Part shown: positions 7,626 to 13,264 of the stretch, one piece after another
Layout of the letters: the number at the start of each line of letters is the position of its first letter
Numbering within the stretch: the first letter of the stretch is position 1
Source of the DNA: an uncultured Oscillospiraceae bacterium
GTDB lineage: Bacteria; Bacillota; Clostridia; Oscillospirales; Oscillospiraceae
Direction of reading: 5' to 3'
Assembly (NCBI GenBank): GCA_949093475.1
Contig: CARXAY010000005.1
Span: forward strand, 3,005-16,268
Length of the DNA stretch: 13,264 nucleotides
The notes under the pieces: generated by a model
What the model was told of the DNA's origin: nothing
The model's database searches: none
Seen by the model: only the letters and a program-made list of their open reading frames with translations
Translations under genes and position numbers: made by a program

Positions 7626-8741
7626 TTAGATGATGTTCAGCGTCAGGTTGGACCAAGCCTGATTCAGGTTGTTGAAGTCGGCGTCAATGACCAGCTTGCC
7701 GTCCACAACGTCCTTGAACTGCTTCTCATAGTCCGCGACCTTGTAGTTCTTCATGCTCCATGTGGCGGTGGGCAGGCCGGTGGCGTTGTCCTTCGCGCCC
7801 AGAGAGACGGCGGAGTTGCCGATCTCGCTCCAGCTGCCGTCAAAGGCCTTGGTGCAGGCCCACTGGGTGGCGTCGGCCAAACCCTTCATGGCGGAGGTGA
7901 TGACGGTGTCGGACTGGCTGGACTGGTCCACGTCCACGCCGATGACCAGACCGTCGTTGGCGGAAGCCGCGGCGGAAACGGACTGGAACATAGAGCCGCC
8001 GCAGGCAAAGACCACCTCGGTGCCGTTCTCATACCAGCCGGAGATCATGCTCTGCAGCTCGGGAGAGGCTTGGAAGGCAGCGCCGTACTCCCAAGAGTAG
8101 TTCATCTCCACCTGAACGCCCATCTCAGCGGCAGCCGCGTTGGCGCCCTGAACATAGCCGTAGCCGTAACGGCAGCAGGCATCGTTGGTGCCGCTGCCGC
8201 CGCCGGAGAAGCCCAGCTTGGTGTAGCCTTCCTTGACGGCGGCATAGCCGGCAAAGTAGCCGCACTCATGCTCGTTGAAGGCAATACCCACCACGTTGTC
8301 CAGACCCAGAGACCAACCGTCGATAAAGACGAACTTGGTGTCGGGGAACTCCACAGCGGCCTTCTCCAGAGCAGCGCCCTGCATGAAGCCGGCGCAGACG
8401 ATCACCTCGGCGCCGCCGTCCACGGCGGCCTTCATGGCGTCATAGCGGTCGTCGTCGGTGGCCTGATCGCCACCGGAGGGCTGATAGTACTTATAGCTCT
8501 TCTCGTTGGCGGAGGCATAGAGCTTCACGCCGTCAAAGGTGCCCTGATTGAAGGACTTATCCTTCAACTGGCCCACGTCGGTGATAAAGGCGACCTGATA
8601 CTTGTTGTCGGAGGAGGTCATGGTGTCGGGGATGTCGTCGGCGGAGGCGGCCTTCTTCTGCCCTTGGCCGTTGCAGGCGACCAGCGCAAAGACCATCACC
8701 AGAGCCAGCGCCAGAGCCAAGAGCTTCTTGCTGTTCTTCAT
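7626..8741 (-). CDS. BMP-family nucleoside-type substrate-binding lipoprotein
   Basis: This 371-residue lipoprotein of the BMP/PnrA family (PF02608) captures substrate outside the membrane and hands it to the permeases encoded downstream. The signal peptide is clear: MKNSKK, a hydrophobic stretch, then lipobox LVAC with the lipidated Cys at 23. The mature part begins with a polar linker and then YQVAFITDVGQLKDKSFNQGTFDG, the typical BMP opening. GIAFNEHECGYFAGYAA, YGYGYVQGANAAAAEMG and VIGVDVDQSSQSDTVITSAMK are further family blocks. Characterised relatives bind purine nucleosides (Treponema PnrA, B. subtilis NupN); the ligand here is inferred. Residues DACCRYGYG contain two adjacent Cys where I recall small hydrophobics in relatives. 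A GAAAGGATGG site precedes the ATG. Confidence 0.93.
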   Translation of the reverse strand: MKNSKKLLALALALVMVFALVACNGQGQKKAASADDIPDTMTSSDNKYQVAFITDVGQLKDKSFNQGTFDGVKLYASANEKSYKYYQPSGGDQATDDDRYDAMKAAVDGGAEVIVCAGFMQGAALEKAAVEFPDTKFVFIDGWSLGLDNVVGIAFNEHECGYFAGYAAVKEGYTKLGFSGGGSGTNDACCRYGYGYVQGANAAAAEMGVQVEMNYSWEYGAAFQASPELQSMISGWYENGTEVVFACGGSMFQSVSAAASANDGLVIGVDVDQSSQSDTVITSAMKGLADATQWACTKAFDGSWSEIGNSAVSLGAKDNATGLPTATWSMKNYKVADYEKQFKDVVDGKLVIDADFNNLNQAWSNLTLNII

Positions 8742-8812
8742 CTGTGATTACCATCCTTTCATTTTTCCCAAACAGGGTGTTGGCACGGACAAGCCGCGCC
8801 TTTCCATCTGCC

Positions 8813-8841
8813 ATTATACTCCACCCTTCCACAGGAAGCAA
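8813..8841 (-). promoter_or_regulatory. Promoter of the BMP lipoprotein gene
   Basis: On the minus strand, a perfect TATAAT (8813-8818) is 17 bases from a weak TTGCTT -35 (8836-8841). The predicted start near 8806 gives a leader of about 65 bases. I looked for purine-riboswitch features in the leader and saw none. Confidence 0.6.
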
Positions 8842-8942
8842 CCCATTTTTTCATCCTTCGTCCACATTCTTTACAGATTTGTTACAACCCCCAAAAAGGG
8901 TTCGACAAACCCCGGCAACTTCCACAAATTCATCCCTCTGGC

Positions 8943-8971
8943 TGGACGGTCTGTTTTCCGTGTGATATAAT
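8943..8971 (+). promoter_or_regulatory. Extended -10 promoter of sfsA
   Basis: TGGACG (8943-8948) and TATAAT (8966-8971) are 17 bases apart, with TGA before the -10 giving the extended TGnTATAAT form. The predicted start near 8978 leaves a short leader that carries AAAGGAGGT. Confidence 0.75.
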
Positions 8972-8984
8972 GAGTTTTTACTGT

Positions 8985-8993
8985 AAAGGAGGT
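8985..8993 (+). promoter_or_regulatory. Ribosome binding site that fixes the sfsA start
   Basis: AAAGGAGGT lies 6 bases before the ATG at 9000. An in-frame ATG at 8970 overlaps the -10 element, upstream of the predicted transcription start, so it cannot be the normal start. Confidence 0.85.
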
Positions 8994-8999
8994 CGTTTT

Positions 9000-9683
9000 A
9001 TGGAGTATCAGCAGGTCATTCCCGGTCGATTCCTCGCCCGCCCCAACCGGTTTATTGCCCACGTGGAGGTGGGCGGCGAGATCGTGGTGGCCCATGTGAA
9101 AAACACCGGCCGCTGCAGGGAGCTGCTGATCCCCGGTGCGCCCGTTTATCTCCAGCCTGCGGAAAACCCCGCCCGCAAGACCCTTTACGACCTGATCGCC
9201 GTGGAAAAGGGCCCGCTGCTCATCAACATGGACGCCCAAGCCCCCAACAAGGTCTTTGCCGAGTGGGCGCGCGCCGGCGGCATCCCCGGGCTGACCCTTC
9301 TCCGAGGGGAAACGGTCTGGGGCAGCTCCCGCTTTGACTTCTATTGGGAGACAGAGACAGAAAAGGGCTTCGTCGAAGTCAAGGGCGTGACGTTAGAGCG
9401 GGACGGCGCGGCATACTTCCCCGACGCGCCCACCCTGCGTGGGGTCAAGCATCTGAAAGAACTGACCGCCGCCCGGCAGCAGGGCTACCGAACGGCGGTG
9501 TGCTTCGTTATTCAAATGACCGGCGTGCAGTTTTTTGCTCCAAACGACGAGACCCACCCGGAATTTGGAGATACTTTGCGTATGGCGGCCCAGTCTGGGG
9601 TGGAGATCTGGGCCTACGACTGCCGGGTCACCCCCGGCTCACTTGTCATGGCCGCGCCCGTTCCCGTGCGTCTTACGCCATAA
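9000..9683 (+). CDS. sfsA: SfsA, DNA/RNA nuclease (sugar fermentation stimulation protein homolog)
   Basis: This 227-residue SfsA-family protein is full length for the family. Visible blocks include the N-terminal GRFLARPNRFIAHV, the strongly conserved VKNTGRCRELLIPGAPVYL, KTLYDLIAVEKGPLLINMDAQAPN, SRFDFY, and FVEVKGVTLERDGAAYFPDAPTLRGVKHLKEL. The last contains the E-V-K of the PD-(D/E)xK nuclease core, preceded by Asp in RFDFY. The C-terminal VCFVIQM...FAPN...HPEFGDTL is also typical. E. coli SfsA was named for a maltose-metabolism effect; the family is annotated as a nuclease from its fold, and its physiological role is poorly defined. The last bases overlap the 3' end of the convergent DUF2752 gene (9673-9683), with no terminator between them. 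Confidence 0.95.
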   Translation: MEYQQVIPGRFLARPNRFIAHVEVGGEIVVAHVKNTGRCRELLIPGAPVYLQPAENPARKTLYDLIAVEKGPLLINMDAQAPNKVFAEWARAGGIPGLTLLRGETVWGSSRFDFYWETETEKGFVEVKGVTLERDGAAYFPDAPTLRGVKHLKELTAARQQGYRTAVCFVIQMTGVQFFAPNDETHPEFGDTLRMAAQSGVEIWAYDCRVTPGSLVMAAPVPVRLTP

Positions 9684-10059
9684 GGGTCACGTTGCGCGCC
9701 ACGCCCCAAAGTACCAGTGCCGCCGCCATCGTAATCCAGCACCTTTCCTCCCATTTCGGCGTTTTCCTCTCCCCTGTTTTCACATACCGCGTCAAGTGGA
9801 TCAGCGCAACTGCGCCCGCCACCGGAAGAAGGACAAACACCACAGGGTTTTGGGCAAACGCGCCCCAAATGTCCCCTTGCAGGAGGCGCGTTCCCATCCG
9901 CGTTATCCCGCAGCCGGGGCACTGAAGGCCCGTCAGCGCGTGGAACACGCAGGGGATGCCATATCCAAGACCGCGCACCAGCGCGGCGTAGGCCAGAGCG
10001 GCCGCTACCGCCGCTCCGGCCCACGCAAGCACCTGAAAAAGCCGCTTCTTACAGTCCAT
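9673..10059 (-). CDS. DUF2752-family small membrane protein
   Basis: This 128-residue protein belongs to DUF2752 (PF10825), of unknown function. The family hallmark GIPCVFHALTGLQCPGCGITRM is visible at about residues 34-55, including the CPGCG Cys pair (47 and 50) and Cys37. Three hydrophobic helices are visible, at about 9-29, 69-90 and 107-124. The positively charged RYVKTGERKTPKWEER lies between the last two. The ATG lies inside the end of the DUF4234 gene (11-base overlap, 10049-10059), so translation is probably coupled. The 3' end runs antiparallel into sfsA. The pairing with a DUF4234 protein hints at a shared membrane role, but nothing in the sequence defines it. Confidence 0.85.
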   Translation of the reverse strand: MDCKKRLFQVLAWAGAAVAAALAYAALVRGLGYGIPCVFHALTGLQCPGCGITRMGTRLLQGDIWGAFAQNPVVFVLLPVAGAVALIHLTRYVKTGERKTPKWEERCWITMAAALVLWGVARNVTLMA

Positions 10060-10399
10060 CGACGCCGGTCTCGAAATGGTTCAGCTCGCTTTGCATGATG
10101 GCCATGCTCACGATGCCGAAGCCAAACAGCGCCAGCACCAGATACAAAATGGCGGAATTGCCGTTGGGCACGCCCTTGGCGTTATCCAGCAGCTGGCCCA
10201 TCTTGTAGTTCCAGTAGACGCCGTAAATGCCGCAGGTGATGATGTCCAGCACGATGACCATCCCGCCGCTCGTCCCAAGGGGGACGCCGCTGACCTCCTG
10301 CACGTCGTTGTGGATGCAGTACATCCAGTAGATGGCATAGATGCCGCAGGTGATCAGACTCAAAACGATGCACATTCCTACGCTTCTGGGTTGTTTCAT
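10049..10399 (-). CDS. DUF4234-family membrane protein with internal repeat
   Basis: This 116-residue protein matches DUF4234 (PF14018), of unknown function. It contains two 28-residue units, residues 13-40 (LSLITCGIYAIYW...GVP) and 51-78 (LDIITCGIYGVYW...GVP), identical at 13 positions. A third, decayed unit (about 89-110, LALFGFGIVSMAI) follows. Each unit gives one membrane segment, so three helices are expected. The ATG follows AAGGAGG with 9-base spacing. It is the first gene of a two-gene operon with DUF2752, driven by the promoter at 10435-10463. Confidence 0.82.
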   Translation of the reverse strand: MKQPRSVGMCIVLSLITCGIYAIYWMYCIHNDVQEVSGVPLGTSGGMVIVLDIITCGIYGVYWNYKMGQLLDNAKGVPNGNSAILYLVLALFGFGIVSMAIMQSELNHFETGVDGL

Positions 10400-10414
10400 A
10401 AAATATGTCCTCCT

Positions 10415-10442
10415 TTTTCCCTTCGGATGGCCCTATTATAAT
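10415..10442 (+). promoter_or_regulatory. Possible plus-strand promoter for the asparaginase gene
   Basis: TATAAT (10437-10442) has only a weak -35 candidate, TTTTCC (10415-10420), 16 bases upstream. It would start near 10449, giving a leader of about 54 bases. It shares its -10 with the opposing promoter. No better plus-strand promoter is visible before the gene. Confidence 0.35.
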
Positions 10443-10463
10443 CCCGCTTTCCTGCGGCTTCAA
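10435..10463 (-). promoter_or_regulatory. Promoter of the DUF4234-DUF2752 operon
   Basis: On the minus strand, TTGAAG (10458-10463) and TATAAT (10435-10440) are 17 bases apart. The -10 is part of the symmetric ATTATAAT, which also reads as TATAAT on the plus strand at 10437-10442. Confidence 0.65.
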
Positions 10464-10502
10464 TATCTTTTCTTAAAAATCCCATGAAAGGAAGATTAAA
10501 AC

Positions 10503-11501
10503 ATGAAGCACATCCTCCTTCTCACCACCGGCGGCACCATTGCCTCCCGGCGCACCGCAGACGGCCTCGCCCCTGAGCTGGACGGCAGCGCGCTGGCCCA
10601 GCGGCTTCAGGTTTTTGAAGGTCTCTACCGCTTTACCGTCCGGGACATCCTGCATCTGGATTCCTCCAACATCCAGCCCGAGGAGTGGCAGCTCATCGCC
10701 CGGGCCATCTATGCCGCCAAGGACGACTTTGACGGTATCGTCATCACCCACGGCACAGACACCATGGCCTACACCGCCTCGGTGCTATCCTTCATGCTCC
10801 CCGGTCTGCCCATTCCCGTGGTACTCACCGGCTCGCAGCTGCCCATCGACCACCCCCTTACCGACGCCATGGAGAACCTGCGCGCCGCCTTTGCCATGGC
10901 CGCCGGCGGGCAAAGCGGCGTGTTTCTGGCCTTTGACCGCAAGATCATTTTAGGCTGCCGGGCCGTCAAGACGCGCACCACCGCCTTTGACGCCTTTGAA
11001 AGCGTCAACTGGCCTCTGTGCGCTACCGTGGACGGCAGCGGCCTCACCCTCCATCCCGAGGCTCTCCCCGCTCCGCCCTCCGCTCCCTGCCGCCTGCTGG
11101 ACGCTCTCGATCCCGGCGTGTTTCTCATCAAGCTTACCCCCGGCCTGCGCCCGGAGATCTTCGACGTACTCCTGCAAATGCACTACCGGGGCATCGTCAT
11201 CGAAGCCTTTGGCGCGGGCGGACTCCACTTCATCCGCCGCGACCTCATTGCCCAGCTCCAAAAGGCCACCGATGCGGGGCTGTCCGTGGTGGTGTGCAGC
11301 CAGTGCCTTTACGAGCGCAGCGACTTCTCCCTCTATCAGGTGGGCCGCAAGGCCCTCTCCCAAGGGGTCATTCAGGGCTTTGACATGACCACCGAAGCCG
11401 CGGTCACCAAGCTCATGTGGGCGCTGGGGCAAAACAGCGACCCCGCCGCCGTCCGCAGGGTCTTTACCCAAAATCTGGCGGGCGAGGTGCGCTTTGTGTA
11501 A
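10503..11501 (+). CDS. ansA: L-asparaginase, type I-like
   Basis: This 332-residue protein hydrolyses L-asparagine to aspartate and ammonia. No signal peptide is present, so it should be cytoplasmic. The first active-site motif is TTGGTIAS with nucleophile Thr12. The second is ITHGTDTMAYTA, with Thr85 and Asp86 of the second catalytic triad; Lys156 is the likely third member. The substrate-contact segment DSSNIQPEEW lies at about 53-62, and VLTGSQLPIDHPLTDAMENL at about 107-126 is typical. FGAGG with a C-terminal QCLYERSDFSLYQVG resembles the end of type I enzymes, and the length fits. The ATG follows AAAGGAAG by 8 bases. Ubiquitous asparaginase-like amidases share these motifs, so the exact substrate is inferred. 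The gene symbol is by similarity of type. Confidence 0.9.
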   Translation: MKHILLLTTGGTIASRRTADGLAPELDGSALAQRLQVFEGLYRFTVRDILHLDSSNIQPEEWQLIARAIYAAKDDFDGIVITHGTDTMAYTASVLSFMLPGLPIPVVLTGSQLPIDHPLTDAMENLRAAFAMAAGGQSGVFLAFDRKIILGCRAVKTRTTAFDAFESVNWPLCATVDGSGLTLHPEALPAPPSAPCRLLDALDPGVFLIKLTPGLRPEIFDVLLQMHYRGIVIEAFGAGGLHFIRRDLIAQLQKATDAGLSVVVCSQCLYERSDFSLYQVGRKALSQGVIQGFDMTTEAAVTKLMWALGQNSDPAAVRRVFTQNLAGEVRFV

Positions 11502-11507
11502 ACCCCC

Positions 11508-11536
11508 TTCCCATTTCCCGGGAAATCCTGTATAAT
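11508..11536 (+). promoter_or_regulatory. Promoter of the uracil-DNA glycosylase gene
   Basis: TTCCCA (11508-11513) and a perfect TATAAT (11531-11536) are 17 bases apart, with a predicted start near 11543. The spacer contains a perfect 14-bp palindrome, ATTTCCCGGGAAAT (11513-11526). Confidence 0.6.
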
Positions 11537-11568
11537 GTCAGAAAAGCTCGAAAAAGGAGGACTGCGCT

Positions 11569-12144
11569 ATGATGGATTGGCCGGAACTGGAGGCCGCCTG
11601 TAAAAACTGCCGCAACTGCTCCCTCCACGAGACCCGCACCAACGTGGTCTTTGGGGTGGGCTCAAAAACCGCCGAGGTGCTGTTCATCGGAGAAGGCCCG
11701 GGGGAAAACGAGGATCTTCAGGGTGAGCCCTTCGTGGGCCGGGGCGGCCAGCTCCTTGACCAAATGATGGGGGCAATCGGCCTGAAGCGCAAGGACGTCT
11801 ACATTGCCAACATCGTCAAGTGCCGCCCGCCCCAGAACCGCGACCCCCTCAACACCGAGGAGGACGCCTGCATCGGCTATCTCCGCAATCAGGTGGCCCT
11901 CTTAAAGCCAAAGATCATCGTGTGTCTGGGCCGCATCGCCGCCATGCGGGTCATCGGCCCGGATTTCAAAATCAGCCGCGACCACGGCAAGTGGTACGAC
12001 AAAAACGGCACGCAGACCATGGCCCTCTTCCACCCCGCCGCCCTCCTGCGCGACCCCCGTAAAAAGCCGGAGACCTTTTTGGACTTAAAGGCTTTGCAGA
12101 AAAAGATATTGGAGATCTGCGACCACACCCCCATCGCGGACTGA
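11569..12144 (+). CDS. Uracil-DNA glycosylase, family 4 iron-sulfur type
   Basis: This 191-residue protein removes uracil from DNA, starting base-excision repair of deaminated cytosine. Catalytic motif 1 is GEGPGENEDLQGEPFVGRGGQLLD (about 41-64) and motif 2 is FHPAALLRDP (154-163). Four cysteines suited to a [4Fe-4S] cluster are present: Cys14 and Cys17 (CKNCRNC), Cys85 (VKCRPPQNRDP) and Cys101. The length is typical of the family. AAGGAGG lies 8 bases before the ATG at 11569; the next codon is also ATG (11572), so the start could be one codon later. It has its own promoter 67 bases after ansA, and the membrane-protein gene begins 13 bases after its stop. I assign family 4 rather than 5 from the GExPGENED motif and the cysteine positions. 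Confidence 0.93.
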   Translation: MMDWPELEAACKNCRNCSLHETRTNVVFGVGSKTAEVLFIGEGPGENEDLQGEPFVGRGGQLLDQMMGAIGLKRKDVYIANIVKCRPPQNRDPLNTEEDACIGYLRNQVALLKPKIIVCLGRIAAMRVIGPDFKISRDHGKWYDKNGTQTMALFHPAALLRDPRKKPETFLDLKALQKKILEICDHTPIAD

Positions 12145-12157
12145 GGAGGCGGGAGAG

Positions 12158-12763
12158 ATGGATGAAAACGAAACTCCTGTGGTGGAAGTGAGCGAGCCTG
12201 CCGCTCCGCCAGCTACCACCTTAAAGGAGCGGTTCAAGGGTTTTGCCTTATACTATATCCTTTATTCTTTTATATTTTCCTTTCTTTTTGTACTGGTCTT
12301 CATTGCGTCAATGCTATACGCTATGTCGCCGGCCTCCAACATAGAATGGCCGGATATTCCTGTCCTACTTATTCCTCTGGTCATATTCGGGGGCATCAGT
12401 ATACTCCCCCTTTTCCCCCTTGGGATGCTGAAAGCCAAACGTGGACACTGGACTGTCCCCACCCGGAAAGAGAGTATTTTGGCTGTCGTATGGCCCAGTG
12501 TAGTGTTTGGTATCTGGCTGGCAATTTTAATGCTGCCGATTTGGGCAAGCAGCATATACACTTTCCTGCTGTATATTTCTGCGCTTTTTGCTGCACCCTT
12601 TATCTATTTTGGTTTCTCTTGTTTTGTGGTTTTCCGCATACTGCAGGTTGAATGGCTTGCCTTCATACTTGCGCCCCTTCTCTCCATCGTCCTCCCGCCC
12701 CTGTTGTTCGCGCTGGGGAGCTTCTGTCAGGCGAAGCGGCAAAATTTCTCCCCGGAAGGTTAA
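12158..12763 (+). CDS. Unrecognised five-helix membrane protein
   Basis: I do not recognise this 201-residue protein. After an acidic, Pro/Ala-rich cytoplasmic-type N-terminus (about 1-25) it has about five hydrophobic segments, near 29-55, 67-90, 107-127, 131-160 and 166-188. It ends in a short basic tail (QAKRQNFSPEG). Basic loops (KAKRGHWTVPTRKE, about 92-105) suggest a cytoplasmic side. The start follows GAGGAGG by 8 bases, 13 bases after the uracil-DNA glycosylase stop, so co-transcription is likely. Its base composition is visibly more AT-rich than its neighbours, only partly because of Phe, Ile and Tyr codons. No terminator follows, so transcripts may continue into rpmE. Confidence 0.75.
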   Translation: MDENETPVVEVSEPAAPPATTLKERFKGFALYYILYSFIFSFLFVLVFIASMLYAMSPASNIEWPDIPVLLIPLVIFGGISILPLFPLGMLKAKRGHWTVPTRKESILAVVWPSVVFGIWLAILMLPIWASSIYTFLLYISALFAAPFIYFGFSCFVVFRILQVEWLAFILAPLLSIVLPPLLFALGSFCQAKRQNFSPEG

Positions 12764-12770
12764 AAAAGTC

Positions 12771-12799
12771 TTGCAATCTGAATTTTAATATGGTAAGAT
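12771..12799 (+). promoter_or_regulatory. Promoter of rpmE
   Basis: TTGCAA (12771-12776) and TAAGAT (12794-12799) are 17 bases apart. TGG precedes the -10, giving the extended form. The predicted start near 12806 leaves a leader of about 48 bases. Confidence 0.65.
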
Positions 12800-12804
12800 A
12801 TCGT

Positions 12805-12852
12805 GTACACGCCAAATAACGTGTGCGAATTGTGTGCAAAGAGGTGAACACC
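12805..12852 (+). promoter_or_regulatory. Structured rpmE leader, possible ribosomal-protein autoregulatory element
   Basis: GTACACG (12805-12811) can pair with CGTGTGC (12820-12826), one T-G wobble, around an 8-base loop. Next, GTGT (12832-12835) can pair with ACAC (12848-12851), enclosing the AGAGGTG ribosome binding site. Alternatively, GGT and ACC directly around the site can form a small hairpin. The structures are hand-drawn and unverified. Confidence 0.35.
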
Positions 12853-12853
12853 C

Positions 12854-13054
12854 ATGAAGGAAGGAATCCATCCCGATTACGAGAAGACCACCATTCGGTG
12901 CGCCTGCGGCAACGTCATCGAGACCAGTTCCACCAAGAAGGATATCCGCGTGGAAGTATGCTCCAAGTGCCATCCCTTCTACACCGGCAAGCAGAAGGTC
13001 GTGGACACCGGCGGGCGGGTCAGCCGCTTCAACAAGAAGTTCGGCCTGCAGTAA
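12854..13054 (+). CDS. rpmE: 50S ribosomal protein L31 (bL31), zinc-binding form
   Basis: This 66-residue protein is bL31 of the large ribosomal subunit, near the central protuberance. It keeps the zinc ligands: Cys16 and Cys18 (CAC), Cys36 and Cys39 (CSKC). The hallmark CHPFYTGKQKVVDTGGRVSRFNKKFG ends the protein. The C+ form is the one expected under zinc-replete growth; many bacteria also carry a C- paralogue, but none is seen here. AGAGGTG lies 8 bases before the ATG. It has its own extended -10 promoter and a strong terminator, so it is a single-gene unit, possibly also reached by read-through from the upstream genes. Confidence 0.97.
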   Translation: MKEGIHPDYEKTTIRCACGNVIETSSTKKDIRVEVCSKCHPFYTGKQKVVDTGGRVSRFNKKFGLQ

Positions 13055-13067
13055 GTCTCCTGTCGTC

Positions 13068-13102
13068 AAAAAAGCCCGCACGGCTCTCGTGCGGGCTTTT
13101 TT
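13068..13102 (+). terminator. Strong intrinsic terminator of rpmE
   Basis: A 15-bp arm pair (AAAAAA then GCCCGCACG, matching CGTGCGGGC then TTTTTT) has a 5-base loop and a perfect T-run. The A/T symmetry makes it potentially two-way. Confidence 0.92.
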
Positions 13103-13157
13103 CTACCCTTTCTCCATACACTATACTGTACTCATTTTGAATCGGAGGTCGATCGCC

Positions 13158-13264
13158 ATGAAGAAAGTCGATGTCAAGTCCCTGAAGCTCAATCCCTTCA
13201 CCGCCATCGGGGAGGATTGGCTGCTCCTCACCGCTGGAAACCGCGACAACGCCAACACTATGAC
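13158..13264 (+). CDS. Flavin reductase family protein, N-terminal fragment (runs off window)
   Basis: Only 35 codons are visible before the window ends. The start MKKVDVKSLKLNPFTAIGEDWLLLTAG, followed by NANTMT, is the usual opening of clostridial flavin-reductase-like (FMN-binding split-barrel) proteins. In these, NTMT belongs to the flavin-contact region. GGAGGT lies 8 bases before the ATG. A possible -10, TATACT (13122-13127), has no good -35. The reaction partner cannot be judged from the fragment. Confidence 0.72.
   Translation, partial: MKKVDVKSLKLNPFTAIGEDWLLLTAGNRDNANTM

Noticed and set aside
7344..8747. 467-codon plus-strand open frame opposite the BMP lipoprotein
   Set aside because: Gly/Val/His-rich antisense shadow. 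The opposing frame has a signal peptide, lipobox and BMP motifs.
8742..8806. Possible purine riboswitch before the nucleoside-type binding protein
   Set aside because: The leader is about 65 bases, and I could not find the three-way junction or conserved loop sequences of that class.
8898..8912. Short inverted repeat GGGTT-CGACA-AACCC between the bmp and sfsA promoters
   Set aside because: Five-bp arms are expected by chance many times in a window this size, and it is not positioned on either promoter.
12802..12811. CGTGTACACG palindrome at the rpmE transcription start as an operator
   Set aside because: A 10-bp palindrome is expected about a dozen times by chance in this window. Its right half is better explained as part of the leader hairpin.

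Overview
The window reads as ordinary chromosome from a GC-rich Firmicute, most likely a gut clostridium of the Oscillospiraceae/Flavonifractor type (inference). The grounds are strong AGGAGG-type ribosome binding sites, near-consensus sigma-A promoters, tRNA genes with encoded CCA, a zinc-type L31, and membrane regulators and DUF families that are common in that group. I found no phage, IS element, CRISPR array, toxin-antitoxin pair or recognisable defence system. I do not think an undescribed multi-gene system is present. The best leads are regulatory and are listed as findings.

Layout, left to right. The 3' part of a probable TetR-type regulator (1-495, +) converges on a minus-strand block across a two-way terminator. 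That block holds a GNAT acetyltransferase, a membrane-anchored XRE regulator and a two-copy CmpB-family membrane protein; the last two form an operon with a candidate operator at the promoter. Next are three tRNA genes (Val-Asp-Thr, minus strand) with a perfect-consensus promoter and their own terminator.

A four-gene nucleoside-type ABC importer follows on the minus strand (3700-8741). It comprises a BMP-family lipoprotein, a double ATPase and two permeases. The lipoprotein gene has its own promoter and terminator, and the ATPase-permease-permease genes have a second promoter and are joined by ATGA overlaps. The likely job is uptake of purine or other nucleosides.

Divergently from the lipoprotein gene lies sfsA (+). 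Its 3' end overlaps a small minus-strand operon of two membrane proteins, DUF4234 then DUF2752. Divergent again on the plus strand are an L-asparaginase, a family-4 iron-sulfur uracil-DNA glycosylase and an unrecognised five-helix membrane protein. Then come rpmE (ribosomal protein bL31) with a possible regulatory leader and a strong terminator, and the start of a flavin-reductase-family gene cut by the window edge.

No gene-free stretch exceeds about 300 bases. The largest is 8742-8999, which holds the divergent bmp and sfsA promoters.
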